Below, in pieces: positions 6,649 through 16,695 of a stretch of 64,000 nt of DNA. Both the position numbers and the translations under genes were made by a program. Within the stretch, counting starts at the first letter, position 1. The number at the start of each line of letters is the position of its first letter. The notes beneath the pieces were generated by a model. The model was given only the letters and a program-made list of their open reading frames with translations. It did not search any database and was not told the DNA's origin. This DNA comes from Lactococcus formosensis (GTDB taxonomy: Bacteria; Bacillota; Bacilli; Lactobacillales; Streptococcaceae): contig NZ_BOVP01000004.1 in the NCBI RefSeq assembly GCF_018403745.1, positions 1 through 64,000 of the forward strand, in the 5' to 3' direction.

Positions 6649-7500
6649 ATGAATATTCTGCTCGAAATCCAAACGAAATTAAGAGAACTTTCCCCTAACG
6701 AGTCCAAAGTTGGGAAGTATGTTCTCGCTTTTCCTGAGGCTGTTATCAACCTAAGCACCCAAGACATTGCTAAAAATAGTCAAGTTTCACCAGCTACAGT
6801 TATTCGCTTTGTCAAATCCATCGGACTTGAAGGTGTTCCCCAACTTAAGCAGCAACTTTCTGTCTGGAAGGCAAGTTCCCAATCAGATACAGATTTTCAA
6901 GAATTACGTCCTAATGAAGAGATTGATTCGATAAAATCGAAATTAAAAACGCGTATTAATCATATGACGGAGCTTGTTAATGGGCATTTAAACAATGAGA
7001 GGCTTGCCAAAACAGTTGATCTGATTGGTGAAGCAGATTTAATCTTTATTTTCGGGATTGGGGCCTCTTTTCTTGTGGCTCAAGACCTGGCTCAAAAATT
7101 GAACCGTATCGGCAAAATCAGTATTTGTGCGGACAATACACACACGATGGCTGTCAATTTAACCAATAATAGTCAAAAGAAACTCTTTATCGCTGTCAGT
7201 GACCGAGGGGAATCCCGTGAAGTTTTAGCTATGCTTGATTTGGCTCAAGCTGAAAAGATTGAAACCATTGCGATTACCGGTATCGAAAAGTCAAGTCTTG
7301 CTAAACGTGCCAAATATCCGCTTATATCCCTATCAGGTGAGAATTTTGAGTTTAGGCATGCGGCTACGGTTTCAATGCTAGCACAATTGTATCTCATCGA
7401 TTTGCTCTTTTATGCCTATGTCAGCAAAAACTTTGATGATGCACGCGAATCAGTGATTCGTTCTTTAGATATCGTTCGTCATCTGGAAAAAAATTATTGA
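6649..7500 (+). CDS. RpiR/MurR-family transcriptional regulator
   Basis: The 283-aa protein has an N-terminal helix-turn-helix (residues about 1-75: STQDIAKNSQVSPATVIRFVKSIG) and a C-terminal SIS sugar-phosphate-binding domain (about 125-260: IFIFGIGASFLVAQDLAQKLNRIG, IAVSDRGES). Members sense phosphosugars such as MurNAc-6-P or GlcNAc-6-P and control their catabolic genes. It is monocistronic here. The MupG-like/PTS loci at 13.5 and 48 kb are possible targets, but no operator was identified and this is inference. Confidence 0.88.
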   Translation: MNILLEIQTKLRELSPNESKVGKYVLAFPEAVINLSTQDIAKNSQVSPATVIRFVKSIGLEGVPQLKQQLSVWKASSQSDTDFQELRPNEEIDSIKSKLKTRINHMTELVNGHLNNERLAKTVDLIGEADLIFIFGIGASFLVAQDLAQKLNRIGKISICADNTHTMAVNLTNNSQKKLFIAVSDRGESREVLAMLDLAQAEKIETIAITGIEKSSLAKRAKYPLISLSGENFEFRHAATVSMLAQLYLIDLLFYAYVSKNFDDARESVIRSLDIVRHLEKNY

Positions 7501-7516
7501 TGTGAAGTTATACATA

Positions 7517-7570
7517 AAAACAGTAAAAATCTTGGCGTTTTCGTTGTGAAGCGCGATTTTTACTGTTTTC
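7517..7570. terminator. Long bidirectional hairpin between RpiR gene and ABC-F gene
   Basis: AAAACAGTAAAAATC (7517-7531) pairs perfectly with GATTTTTACTGTTTT (7555-7569), a 15-bp stem with further GCG/CGC pairing inside. A/T ends on both sides suit termination in either direction. Confidence 0.7.
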
Positions 7571-7604
7571 TTTACCTTAAAGTTTTTTATGTTAAAATAG
7601 AAGA

Positions 7605-9509
7605 ATGATTTTACTACAAGGGAATGGGATAGCACGCACTTTTGGTGGCGATGTTTTATTCGAAAATATAAATTTTAATCTTCAGGACCACTCACGCATG
7701 GCTTTAGTCGGACGCAATGGTGCGGGGAAATCGACTTTATTGAAGATTATTGCAGGCGTTGAAGAACCTTCAGCAGGATCGATTTCTAAGGTCAAGGACT
7801 TGCATTTAAACTATTTGGCTCAAGATACAGGACTTTCTTCAGAGTTAACCATTTTTGAAGAAATGTTGACAGTCTTTGAAAAACTCCGTCAAACAGAGCA
7901 ACAATTGCGCCAGATGGAATTACAGATGTCGGAGTTAACGGGTGATGACTTAGAGAGTTTGATGCACCGTTACGATGCTTTGTCTGAAGAATTCCGTCAA
8001 GCCAACGGTTTTACCTATGAAGCAGAGATCAAGTCGGTACTTAATGGTTTTCGTTTCGATGAGAAGATGTGGGACCGTGCTATTTCTTCCTTATCTGGTG
8101 GACAAAAGACAAGGTTGGCTTTGGCAAAAATGCTTTTGGAAAAGCCTGATTTGTTGATTTTGGATGAGCCAACCAACCATTTGGACATTGAAACATTGGC
8201 ATGGTTAGAAACTTACTTGAAAAACTATTCAGGAAGTCTTTTGATTGTCAGTCACGACCGTTACTTCTTAGATAAAGTTGTGACAGAGACCTTGGAGATT
8301 TCACGAGGCAAGCTGACACGCTTTGCAGGAAATTACAGTAAATATATTGAACTTAAAGCAGAGATGCTTGCCACTGAGCAAAAGAACTATGATAAGCAAC
8401 AAAAAGAAATTGAAAAATTAGAAGATTTCGTTGCTCGAAATATGGTTCGTGCCTCCACAACAAAACGCGCCCAATCACGACAGAAGAAGTTGGAAAAGAT
8501 GGAACGTATTGAAGCACCGACCGGAAGTGAAGCGGCTGCACATATGACCTTTTCCCCAGCTAAAAAGTCGGGCAACATCGTTCTTACAGTTGAAGATGCA
8601 GCAGTGGGATACGATAAAGTCCTCGCTGAACCTATCAATATCGATACACGCAAACATGATGCCATTGCTATTGTTGGACCAAACGGGATCGGGAAAACAA
8701 CATTGATTAAGTCAATTATTGGTCAAATTCCTCTTCTTAAGGGTCAGGTGAAGCTGGGAGCGAATGTCGACTTAGGATACTATGATCAAGAACAAGGGGC
8801 GCTGACACCTTCTAACAGTGTTCTTGACGAGATTTGGAATGAGCATCGTCTCTTACCAGAAGTAGAAATACGTAATCTTTTAGGGGCTTTCCTTTTCAGC
8901 GGCGAAGATGTGAAAAAGACCGTTTCGATGTTATCGGGAGGAGAAAAAGCACGTCTTCTTTTGGCGAAGCTCGCTATGCAACATGATAATTTTCTTGTAT
9001 TGGATGAACCTACCAACCACTTGGATATCGACAGCCGTGAGGTTTTGGAGAATAGCTTGATCGACTTCGATGGTACTTTACTCTTTGTCAGTCATGACCG
9101 TTATTTTATCAATCGGGTTGCGACCAAAGTCCTCGAAATATCACCTCAAGGAAGTAAACTTTACCTGGGCGATTACGATTACTATTTAGAGAAAAAACGC
9201 CAAGAAGAAGAGACACAGCAAGAAGTTGTTTTGGAAGAACAACCAGAAAGTTCGGGCCAGATGGACTATGCGCAACAAAAAGAAGCACAGAAAATCCGTC
9301 GCAAGTTAGAACGTGAAGTCAATGCTGCGGAAGAAAAACTTGCTGAACTAGAACAACAAAGCGAAGAAATTTCCCAAGCTATGTTAGACATAACAGATGA
9401 CTTTGTTAAACTAGGTGAACTCCAAGCAGCACTCGACGAACTGGATGAACAAAAAGAAGAAACAGAGATGAACTTACTGGAAGCAATGGAAAGCTTAGAA
9501 AGTTTATGA
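7605..9509 (+). CDS. ABC-F family ATPase (Uup/YdiF-like, with C-terminal coiled coil)
   Basis: The 634-aa protein has two soluble ABC domains and no membrane segments. The first has GRNGAGKST and LSGGQKTRLALAKM; the second has GPNGIGKTT and LSGGEKARLLLAKLA, each with LDEPTNHLDI. A charged interdomain linker lies at about 245-300, and a coiled-coil C-terminal domain from about 555 as in Uup/YfmR/YdiF types. ABC-F proteins bind the ribosomal E site and relieve stalled translation; some give antibiotic protection. The long C-terminal domain favours a housekeeping type, but the exact subfamily is not fixed from sequence alone. Confidence 0.9.
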   Translation: MILLQGNGIARTFGGDVLFENINFNLQDHSRMALVGRNGAGKSTLLKIIAGVEEPSAGSISKVKDLHLNYLAQDTGLSSELTIFEEMLTVFEKLRQTEQQLRQMELQMSELTGDDLESLMHRYDALSEEFRQANGFTYEAEIKSVLNGFRFDEKMWDRAISSLSGGQKTRLALAKMLLEKPDLLILDEPTNHLDIETLAWLETYLKNYSGSLLIVSHDRYFLDKVVTETLEISRGKLTRFAGNYSKYIELKAEMLATEQKNYDKQQKEIEKLEDFVARNMVRASTTKRAQSRQKKLEKMERIEAPTGSEAAAHMTFSPAKKSGNIVLTVEDAAVGYDKVLAEPINIDTRKHDAIAIVGPNGIGKTTLIKSIIGQIPLLKGQVKLGANVDLGYYDQEQGALTPSNSVLDEIWNEHRLLPEVEIRNLLGAFLFSGEDVKKTVSMLSGGEKARLLLAKLAMQHDNFLVLDEPTNHLDIDSREVLENSLIDFDGTLLFVSHDRYFINRVATKVLEISPQGSKLYLGDYDYYLEKKRQEEETQQEVVLEEQPESSGQMDYAQQKEAQKIRRKLEREVNAAEEKLAELEQQSEEISQAMLDITDDFVKLGELQAALDELDEQKEETEMNLLEAMESLESL

Positions 9510-9551
9510 TTGCAAACTTACAGTAAATCTGTTAGACTATATAACAAGAAA

Positions 9552-9680
9552 CCTTTAAATTAGCACGAGAGGCTAGCAAGGAAACCGTATAATTGTCTAC
9601 TTATATAGTATTTAGGTGTATTCTAAATATTATTGGCATATTTTTTTACGCACTTGCAGCTTTCTGCAAGTGTTTTTTTG
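9552..9680 (+). promoter_or_regulatory. PyrR-binding element and attenuator terminator
   Basis: At 9552-9581 a hairpin (CCTT/AAGG and TAGC/GCTA arms) exposes an ACGAGAGG loop, the conserved PyrR recognition sequence. Downstream CACTTGCAG (9651-9659) pairs with CTGCAAGTG (9664-9672) and leads into T residues. With UMP/UTP, PyrR binds the first element and the terminator forms; without it transcription enters pyrE. The mechanism is established for pyr operons; this instance is read from sequence. Confidence 0.9.
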
Positions 9681-9732
9681 TGCAAAACAGCGTGCTATTG
9701 ATATTAACTTAAAGGACTAGAAAGAGGATAAC

Positions 9733-10362
9733 ATGTCATTATCAAAAACTATCGCTTCTGATTTACTCGAAATAAAAGCTGTAAGCCTATCGCCGAGTGC
9801 ACCATTCACATGGGCAAGTGGGATTCAATCTCCTATTTACACAGACAACCGTGTGACCTTGGCTTATCCTGAAGTACGTACTCGTATTGAGCAGGCTTTT
9901 GCGGATTTGGTCAAGGCAGAGTTTCCTGAGGTCGAAGTGATTGCAGGTACAGCAACAGCAGGTATTCCTCATGGTGCAATTATTGCTGACTATCTTCAAT
10001 TGCCTTTTGCCTATATCCGTAGTAAACCAAAAGACCACGGTGCAGGAAACCAAATCGAAGGACGCGTCTCTAAAGGGCAAAAAATGGTATTGGTTGAGGA
10101 CCTTATCTCAACGGGAGGTTCAGTACTAGAAGCAGTGGCTGCTGCACAACGTGAAGGGATTGAAGTTCTCGGTGTGATTGCCATCTTTACTTACCAGCTA
10201 GAAAAAGCAGCGATAAAGTTTGAAGAAGCACAAGTGCCGTTGCACACATTAACAAATTATTCTGAACTTATCCAAATCGCTCAGGAAACAGGCTATGTAA
10301 CAGAAGCTGAACTTGAAATGCTTAAAAAATTCAAAGATAATCAAGAAACATGGAATAAATAA
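9733..10362 (+). CDS. pyrE: Orotate phosphoribosyltransferase
   Basis: The 209-aa enzyme converts orotate and PRPP to orotidine-5'-phosphate, the fifth step of pyrimidine synthesis. Seen: the N-terminal [16 protein letters not shown] substrate region and the PRPP-binding loop [14 protein letters not shown]. Length is normal. AGAGGATAAC precedes the ATG. It lies directly behind the PyrR attenuator and 38 bp before pyrC, so the two form a pyrimidine-repressed operon. Confidence 0.95.
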   Translation: MSLSKTIASDLLEIKAVSLSPSAPFTWASGIQSPIYTDNRVTLAYPEVRTRIEQAFADLVKAEFPEVEVIAGTATAGIPHGAIIADYLQLPFAYIRSKPKDHGAGNQIEGRVSKGQKMVLVEDLISTGGSVLEAVAAAQREGIEVLGVIAIFTYQLEKAAIKFEEAQVPLHTLTNYSELIQIAQETGYVTEAELEMLKKFKDNQETWNK

Positions 10363-10400
10363 CATAATAAACATTATGTAAAATATAAAAAGGGGAACAG

Positions 10401-11666
10401 ATGATACTCATAAAAAACGGCCGTGTAATCGATCCTGAGTCCGGTTTTGATCAAGTTGCTGATGTGCTAGTTAAAGATAAGAAGATTATTCGTATTGCCC
10501 AAGATTTGGAAGAAGAAGATGCAGATGTTATTGATGCCAGCAACATGATTGTTGCTCCAGGTCTCATCGATATTCATGTGCATTTTCGTGAACCAGGTCA
10601 AACGCATAAAGAGACGATACACACGGGTGCTTTGTCTGCAGCGCGTGGTGGCTTTACGACAGTAGTAATGATGGCAAATACTAAACCGATTTTATCGAGT
10701 CCTGAAGTACTTGTAGAGACACTGAAACTTGCAGATGAAGAGAAAATTCATATTAAGTCCATTGCCTCCATTACCAAAGATTTTGACGGGAAACATTTGA
10801 CGGATTTTGATGCTTTGTTGAAGGCTGGTGCAGTTGGCTTTTCGGATGATGGTATTCCACTGAGTGATTCAGGAGTTTTACATGACGCTTTGAAGAAAGC
10901 CAAGGAAACGGACAGCCTGCTCTCTATTCATGAGGAAGATCCCAACTTAGTGGATACGCTTGGAATCAATGAAGGCGAAGTGGCACACCAATGTGGTCTA
11001 ACAGGAGCGACAAAGGTGGCTGAGTACAGTATGATTGCACGCGATGCAATGTTGGCTTTGGATACTCAAGCGCGTTTACATATTCAACATTTGTCTGCAG
11101 GTGAAAGTGTAGACGTAGTTCGTTTTGCGCAAAAGATGGGCGCAAAAGTCAGTGCTGAAGTTACACCACAACATTTTTCACTGACAGAGCAAGCTGTTCT
11201 AGAGATTGGTACAAATGCCAAGCTCAATCCTCCACTGCGTCAGACAAAAGATATTGCGAAAATTTTGGAAGGCTTGAAAGACAATACTATTAGTGTCATT
11301 GCGACTGATCATGCGCCACATACACATGAAGAAAAAAATGTTGCTTTGGCTGAAGCACCGAGCGGCATGATTGGTTTGGAAACTTCTTTGCAACTGGGTC
11401 TTACACATTTGGTTACTCCTGGGCATCTTGAACTGGGTCAACTGTTGGAGAAAATGACTATTAATCCAGCTAAATTATACGGTTTCGATGCAGGATATTT
11501 AGCGGAAGGTGGCCCGGCTGACATTACGATTTTTGATGCTCATAATACTTATAAAGTGGATGAAAACTTTGATTCCAAAGCAAGCAACTCACCATTTATC
11601 GACCAAGAGCTTGTGGGACAAGTCAAATATACGCTTTGTTCAGGAGAAATTGTTTACCGCCCATAA
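10401..11666 (+). CDS. pyrC: Dihydroorotase
   Basis: The 421-aa amidohydrolase cyclises carbamoyl-aspartate to dihydroorotate. It shows the metal-binding [15 protein letters not shown] motif near residue 57 and the later [12 protein letters not shown] motif with catalytic Asp and His. Length matches the class I bacterial type. It follows pyrE behind an AGGGGA ribosome site and shares PyrR control. No frameshift was seen. Confidence 0.96.
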   Translation: MILIKNGRVIDPESGFDQVADVLVKDKKIIRIAQDLEEEDADVIDASNMIVAPGLIDIHVHFREPGQTHKETIHTGALSAARGGFTTVVMMANTKPILSSPEVLVETLKLADEEKIHIKSIASITKDFDGKHLTDFDALLKAGAVGFSDDGIPLSDSGVLHDALKKAKETDSLLSIHEEDPNLVDTLGINEGEVAHQCGLTGATKVAEYSMIARDAMLALDTQARLHIQHLSAGESVDVVRFAQKMGAKVSAEVTPQHFSLTEQAVLEIGTNAKLNPPLRQTKDIAKILEGLKDNTISVIATDHAPHTHEEKNVALAEAPSGMIGLETSLQLGLTHLVTPGHLELGQLLEKMTINPAKLYGFDAGYLAEGGPADITIFDAHNTYKVDENFDSKASNSPFIDQELVGQVKYTLCSGEIVYRP

Positions 11667-11749
11667 AAATCTTGCAAGAGCTTACATAAATTGTTAAAAT
11701 GATTTTAATGTTTAATAAATTTTATTCTAAGCAATAGGAGAAATCACAT

Positions 11750-12175
11750 ATGAAAATCAGTAAAACAATTAATGCTCCTGTCGAGTTTGTCTACAATCAG
11801 ATTCTGGATTCATCACTTTATGATATCGAAAAAAATACAGGTCGTAGACCTGATATCAAGTCTCTCAATGGCTTTGAATACTCAAAAACTTTTGGCAAAA
11901 ATCAACATGGAACCATCACGATTGATGAGGTAGTGAAAGCCAATAAGTACGCTTTTACCACTAAAACAGTTCGCAATACTTTTAATACACGTTGGAGTTT
12001 TCTTCCTGTTGAGGATAAGAAAACAGAGATAACTATTGAAGAAAGTCGTACTTCAAGCGGAATGATTCAAAAATTGAATGATATGTTTGTCGGAACGCTT
12101 CTGGGACACTGGAAAAAACGTCAGATGGTTGCTATTTTGAATCACATTGAACAAGTTTATAGTGGTGGGAAGTGA
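11750..12175 (+). CDS. DUF3284-like (SRPBCC-fold) protein
   Basis: The 141-aa cytoplasmic protein resembles the DUF3284 family of lactic acid bacteria. It starts with the START/SRPBCC-like KTINAPVEFVYNQILDSSLYDI and alternates predicted strands, ending in a helix (LGHWKKRQMVAILNHIEQVY). Such folds bind small hydrophobic ligands, but the function is unknown. AGGAG precedes the ATG. The acetyltransferase start is 5 bp downstream, suggesting co-transcription. Confidence 0.7.
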   Translation: MKISKTINAPVEFVYNQILDSSLYDIEKNTGRRPDIKSLNGFEYSKTFGKNQHGTITIDEVVKANKYAFTTKTVRNTFNTRWSFLPVEDKKTEITIEESRTSSGMIQKLNDMFVGTLLGHWKKRQMVAILNHIEQVYSGGK

Positions 12176-12179
12176 GCAG

Positions 12180-13187
12180 ATGGAAAAGAAACAACAAGCC
12201 CTTTTAGATCTCGCAACTTATGCTTTTAATAAGCCAAGAAGCAAGGCACGAGAAGAAGCATTTGATAAACTTTTAAGTTTCTCAAAACCTTACAGTTACT
12301 GGGAAAATGATGAGTTATCCTCTATGATTATCGATACCTCTTTTCGGGTCTACTGGAAGGATGCAAAGCTCAAGATGTCGGGGATTGGTTATGTTGCCTC
12401 TTATCCAGAATTTAGAGGAAACGGCAGCATTCGTAAACTCATGACCGATATTTTAGAAGACAACTATGAAGCTGGAACGGCCTTAAGCTATCTGGCACCC
12501 TTTTCTTATCAGTTTTATGGTCAATTTGGTTATCATTACGCTTTTGACCAAAAAGCTTATACGATACCTGCACAAGAGTTTCCCAAAGGTAAAAAAACAG
12601 CTGGGCAAGTGCAGCGCCGTACTGTAAATGAAGAGCTTTTTGAAGATATGGCTGAGGTCCATGAGCAAGTTTATAACCAAGGTTCACTGGTCCGTCCGCA
12701 ACATGTTTGGGAATACTACTTCAAATATAAAGCACAGCCCTTCTTTGCGACTTATGAGGAAAACGGTAAAATTTTAGGCTACTTAATTTATGAGTTTTCG
12801 GATACGGCCTTTGTGATTCGTGAATGTATTACGTTGAGTCAAACAGCTCAAGATGCACTTTATCGTTTTGTATCAAGTCATGCAGCAAGTTTTGAAGTTA
12901 TCAAGTGGACAGCACCATCAAATGTATATCTTGAACATGATCTGGCTGAACCGTCTCGTATACAGCTACAGCTGCAACCGTATATGCAAGCACGTATTGT
13001 CAATCTGCAGGCCTTTTTGAAAGTGAACGGTCAACCTGAATTTACTGCACGCATTGTTGATGATATTTTGCCTCAAAATAATATCTGTGTTGGCCCCGAA
13101 GCAGAAGAACCAGAAGAAATGACCATTGGTGAATTTACTGCACGCGTGTTACGGGAGAGTGGCGCAATCCTCCGCGAATATTTTTAA
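12180..13187 (+). CDS. Eis-like GNAT acetyltransferase
   Basis: The 335-aa protein has an N-terminal GNAT fold with a V-A-S-Y-P-E-F-R-G-N-G-S-I acetyl-CoA loop near residue 80 and the family-typical YxPFxYxFYxxFGY region (APFSYQFYGQFGYHYAF). A second GNAT-like part and a C-terminal SCP2-like domain follow, ending in a terminal aromatic residue as in Eis. The start at 12180 is chosen over 12147 because a GGGAAG motif lies just upstream. The acceptor is unknown; Eis relatives acetylate amines, including aminoglycosides. Confidence 0.8.
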   Translation: MEKKQQALLDLATYAFNKPRSKAREEAFDKLLSFSKPYSYWENDELSSMIIDTSFRVYWKDAKLKMSGIGYVASYPEFRGNGSIRKLMTDILEDNYEAGTALSYLAPFSYQFYGQFGYHYAFDQKAYTIPAQEFPKGKKTAGQVQRRTVNEELFEDMAEVHEQVYNQGSLVRPQHVWEYYFKYKAQPFFATYEENGKILGYLIYEFSDTAFVIRECITLSQTAQDALYRFVSSHAASFEVIKWTAPSNVYLEHDLAEPSRIQLQLQPYMQARIVNLQAFLKVNGQPEFTARIVDDILPQNNICVGPEAEEPEEMTIGEFTARVLRESGAILREYF

Positions 13188-13198
13188 AAGGAACCATA

Positions 13199-13243
13199 AA
13201 AAAACACCAAATCTTATGAAAAATGTTAAGGTTTGGTTTTTTT
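13199..13243 (+). terminator. Terminator after the Eis-like gene
   Basis: ACCAAATCTT pairs with AAGGTTTGGT across a loop and is followed by T7. Confidence 0.8.
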
Positions 13244-13417
13244 ATTAATTAAAACTAAAAAAATAGACTATTTTTGTTTCTAAATTTGTAACATGTTTCA
13301 GAAATCGACTTAATAATTAAAGATTTTATTAGTTTCCAGAAGACAAAAGCGGTAAAAATAAGGGTTTTATTAAAAAATATTTGTTTTTTCGCTTAACATT
13401 GTTCGCACAAATTATAT

Positions 13418-13446
13418 TTGAAATCGCTTTCTGAAACCGCTATACT
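13418..13446 (+). promoter_or_regulatory. Promoter with CcpA cre site for the first PTS/DUF871 operon
   Basis: TTGAAA (13418-13423) and TATACT (13441-13446) have 17-bp spacing. The stretch 13418-13433 fits the cre consensus WTGNAANCGNWWNCAW at all but one of the last positions and overlaps the -35 and spacer, a repressing position. The A/T-rich 13244-13417 stretch shows no gene. Confidence 0.7.
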
Positions 13447-13479
13447 ATTGGTATAGATAAAAAGAAGGAGAGCAGAGAA

Positions 13480-13803
13480 ATGGCAGATAAAGTTATTGCA
13501 TTAGCCTGTGCAGCAGGTATGTCAACTTCATTACTCGTAACAAAAATGCAGCAAGCTGCACAAGAAGCAGGAAAAGATTATGAAATCTACGCAAAGTCTG
13601 TAGCTGAAATTGATAATATGTTGTCTGGCACAGAGAAACCAGATGTATTGCTTCTCGGTCCACAAGTAGCTTATATGAAAAATGAAGTCATAAAAAAAGC
13701 AGCAGCAGTTGGGGTTCCTTGTGATGTGATTAAAATGCAAGATTACGGCATGATGAATGGAAAAAATGTTGTAGCAGCCACGGACACATTAATGAAAGTA
13801 TAA
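13480..13803 (+). CDS. PTS lactose/cellobiose-family EIIB
   Basis: The 107-aa cytoplasmic phosphocarrier passes phosphate from EIIA to the incoming sugar. The active-site Cys10 sits in ALACAAGMSTSLL, the family P-loop. Length is normal for a free EIIB. It opens an operon with a DUF871 glycosidase-like gene and an EIIC. No EIIA gene lies nearby, so a shared EIIA from elsewhere is likely. AAGGAG precedes the ATG. Confidence 0.93.
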   Translation: MADKVIALACAAGMSTSLLVTKMQQAAQEAGKDYEIYAKSVAEIDNMLSGTEKPDVLLLGPQVAYMKNEVIKKAAAVGVPCDVIKMQDYGMMNGKNVVAATDTLMKV

Positions 13804-13842
13804 TGAGAAAATCTAGAGATTTTAGAGTAAGAAAGGAGTATT

Positions 13843-14940
13843 ATGGGAAAACTAGGTATCTCTATTTATCCAGAACGTTCCAACTTTGAAGCTGACAAAG
13901 CATATTTAGACTTGGCTCACCGCTATGGATATACACGTGTCTTTACTTCACTTTTGGAAATCAAAGGGGATAAGGAAGCTGTTCTTGAAGGCTTTACGAA
14001 AGTGATTGCTTATGCCAATAGTCTTGGTATGGAAGTCATGGTAGATATTAACCCTGCACTGTTTGAACAACTTAACATTAGCTATGATGATTTAAGTTTC
14101 TTTAATCAGATGGGTGCTGATGGCATTCGTTTGGACCTTGGATTTACAGGAGCTGAGGAAGCACGCATGACCCGCAACCCCTATAATCTTAAGATTGAGA
14201 TTAATATGAGTCAGGGAACAAGTTACGTTGACAGTATTATGGACTACTCACCTAATATCGAAAACTTACTGGGCAGTCATAATTTCTATCCTCATCGTTA
14301 TACCGGACTTGCCTTTGATCACTATGTGAAATGTACCGATAAATTCAAAAAGTATAATTTAAATACTATGGTATTCGTTAATTCTCACGAAGCAACATTT
14401 GGTCCGTGGCCAACACAAGATGGCTTATGTACACTGGAGGATCATCGTGACTTAAGCTTGAAGACGCAAGTGAAGCATTACAAGCTTTTAGATGGCATTG
14501 ACGACATTACCATTGCAAACGCCTACGCGAGTGAGGCAGAGCTTAAGGCAATGGCAGAAGCCTTCCATGCGCAAATGCCAGAACTCAAAGTTGTGTCGAA
14601 ACCTACGATGACGGAAAATGAACGAAAATGTATCTTTGAAGCGACCCACAGTTACCGTGGCGACCGCTCAGAGTACATGCTACGTTCGACCATGACTCGT
14701 GTTATCTACAAAGACTTAGATTTCCCAGCACATGATACAGACACAATAAAACCAGGCGATGTGATTATTGACAATGATGGATATGGTCAATATAAGGGTG
14801 AAACCCAAATCGCTCTGAAGGAAATGAAAAATGATGGCCGGGTTAATGTCGTAGGACACATCTCGGAAGACGAAATGTTCTTACTTGACTTTATCAAGCC
14901 TTGGAGTTCGTTTAAATTTATTGAAAGTGATGAGCTATAA
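13843..14940 (+). CDS. DUF871 (MupG-like) phospho-glycosidase, copy 1
   Basis: The 365-aa protein belongs to DUF871: an N-terminal TIM barrel (MGKLGISIYPERSNFEADKAYLDLAHRYGYTRVFTSLL) and a small C-terminal beta domain (GDVIIDNDGYGQYKGE). The characterised member MupG of Staphylococcus aureus cleaves 6-phospho-MurNAc-GlcNAc after PTS uptake. A 6-phospho-disaccharide substrate is likely here too because the gene sits between EIIB and EIIC, but the sugar is not known. A paralogue is at 49630-50718. Confidence 0.85.
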   Translation: MGKLGISIYPERSNFEADKAYLDLAHRYGYTRVFTSLLEIKGDKEAVLEGFTKVIAYANSLGMEVMVDINPALFEQLNISYDDLSFFNQMGADGIRLDLGFTGAEEARMTRNPYNLKIEINMSQGTSYVDSIMDYSPNIENLLGSHNFYPHRYTGLAFDHYVKCTDKFKKYNLNTMVFVNSHEATFGPWPTQDGLCTLEDHRDLSLKTQVKHYKLLDGIDDITIANAYASEAELKAMAEAFHAQMPELKVVSKPTMTENERKCIFEATHSYRGDRSEYMLRSTMTRVIYKDLDFPAHDTDTIKPGDVIIDNDGYGQYKGETQIALKEMKNDGRVNVVGHISEDEMFLLDFIKPWSSFKFIESDEL

Positions 14941-14986
14941 TTTATAACCTTATACGCAAATAAATAAAAATTTTAGGAGGAATTCT

Positions 14987-16468
14987 ATGAACGGAATTAC
15001 GATGTGGATGGAGAAATATCTCGTCCCAGTAGCAGCAAAAATCGGGTCGCAAAAGCACCTGGTTGCCTTGCGTGACTCATTCATTGGTATCCTGCCAGCA
15101 ACACTGACAGGTGCCCTTGCAGCGATGGTGTCAGCCATCGTCACAACTTTCCCACAGTCTATTCAACAAATGGTTTTGGGACCAACCAAGTTTGCCCAAC
15201 TCGCACCAGAAGACGTTTGGACGCTTGCTAATACACCCATCATTGGCGATTTGAATAACATCTCAACGCTCGTCAACCAAGGGACTCTGACAGTTATTGG
15301 TCTTATCTTTGCTTTCTCTTGGGGTTACAATTTGGCGCGTGCTTATGGTGTCAATGACCTTGCCGGTGGTGTTGTTGCAGTTGCCACTCTCTTCGCTGGT
15401 TTGCCAAACCAAATGCCTAAATTCTTGGATGCTTTGGGTGTGAGCGATGCTGGTGTAGCCGCAACAGACAAAATCAATGGTGTATTGACTGGTCAAGGTC
15501 TTGCAGCATGGAAGCCACTCTTTGCTGCCGCACACATGGATGCTGGTGCTTACTTTACAATTATCATTATGGGTGCCCTTGCGGTGATTATTTATGCTAA
15601 ACTAATGTTAGCGGATATTACCATCAAGATGCCTGAATCAGTTCCACCGGCTGTAGCAAAAGCCTTCCTTGCGATTATTCCAACGATTGCTGCAATCTAC
15701 GCTGTGAGCTTGATTTACTATGTTATTGATAAATTGACACATGATTCTGTAATTAATTTGATTACACACTATATTGCAGAGCCTTTCCAAATCCTCTCAC
15801 AAAATATTTTCTCAGTTCTTATTGTCACACTCTTCGTCTCAATTTTCTGGTTCTTTGGACTTCATGGACCAAACGTCTTGGCACCTGCTCTTGATGGTAT
15901 CTGGCTTCCACTTGGTCTTAATAACCAAGCTCTTTACTTCCAAGTCCACTCAGACGGTATTCGTGACTTAGTAGCGCGTGGTGCGATTGATAAAGCACAT
16001 GCCATTAATGGTGACTATGTCAGTCTTTGGGTTCGTGGTTCATGGGATGCCTTCGTCTGGTTTGGTGGTTCTGGTGGTACAATTACCTTAATCCTTGCCA
16101 TTCTGATCTTCTCTAAACGTAAAGATTATAAGACAGTGGGACGTCTTGGTTTAGCACCAGGTATCTTCAATATCAATGAGCCTGTGCTCTTCGGTATGCC
16201 GATCGTACTGAACGCTATCTTCTTTATTCCATTTGCAATTGCACCATTAGTAGCAGTTATTATTGCCTATGTTGCAACAATGCTTCATTGGGTGGATCCA
16301 GTTGTCAGTGCTGTGCCATGGGTTACACCACCAATTATGAATGCCTTCCTTGCTACAGGATTTGACTGGCGTGCAATTATCTTAGCAATTGTCAATTTAC
16401 TTGTAACTTTTGCTATTTGGACACCATTCGTTATTGCAGCAAACAAGATGGAAGAACCTGAATTATAA
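14987..16468 (+). CDS. PTS lactose/cellobiose-family EIIC permease, copy 1
   Basis: The 493-aa membrane permease has multiple hydrophobic helices. The EIIC signature includes LHGPNVLAPALDGIW in the middle and GLAPGIFNINEPVLFGMPIVLN with the conserved N-E-P substrate-binding motif. It translocates and phosphorylates a disaccharide with the EIIB at 13480. AGGAGG precedes the ATG. It is longer than copy 2 (435 aa), mainly in the loop around residues 90-190. Confidence 0.93.
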   Translation: MNGITMWMEKYLVPVAAKIGSQKHLVALRDSFIGILPATLTGALAAMVSAIVTTFPQSIQQMVLGPTKFAQLAPEDVWTLANTPIIGDLNNISTLVNQGTLTVIGLIFAFSWGYNLARAYGVNDLAGGVVAVATLFAGLPNQMPKFLDALGVSDAGVAATDKINGVLTGQGLAAWKPLFAAAHMDAGAYFTIIIMGALAVIIYAKLMLADITIKMPESVPPAVAKAFLAIIPTIAAIYAVSLIYYVIDKLTHDSVINLITHYIAEPFQILSQNIFSVLIVTLFVSIFWFFGLHGPNVLAPALDGIWLPLGLNNQALYFQVHSDGIRDLVARGAIDKAHAINGDYVSLWVRGSWDAFVWFGGSGGTITLILAILIFSKRKDYKTVGRLGLAPGIFNINEPVLFGMPIVLNAIFFIPFAIAPLVAVIIAYVATMLHWVDPVVSAVPWVTPPIMNAFLATGFDWRAIILAIVNLLVTFAIWTPFVIAANKMEEPEL

Positions 16469-16486
16469 AAAACAGAAAGGAACCCA

Positions 16487-16693
16487 ATGATTATTGTTAA
16501 TGTAGCTATGATGCAAGAAAAAGTAATTCAACTTCTAGAAGAAAATGGATTTACTTATAAGGAAAAAAAGGGATTGAAACTCTATTTTCGAGGTCCGAAT
16601 AGCGACTTAGCCACGGATGCTCAAATTGCAAAACGCTTAATTAAACAAAGTTCATTTGGTTCAGCATTATTCTTTAACGTCGAGGAGGTTTAA
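16487..16693 (+). CDS. Small hypothetical protein in the PTS operon
   Basis: The 68-aa soluble protein is not recognised. It has a helix-strand pattern (KVIQLLEENGFTYKEKKGLKLYFRGPN) and no signal or metal site. It follows EIIC by 18 bp with an AAAGGA ribosome site, so it belongs to the operon. A regulatory or stabilising role for the PTS is possible but unsupported. Confidence 0.65.
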   Translation: MIIVNVAMMQEKVIQLLEENGFTYKEKKGLKLYFRGPNSDLATDAQIAKRLIKQSSFGSALFFNVEEV

Positions 16694-16695
16694 AT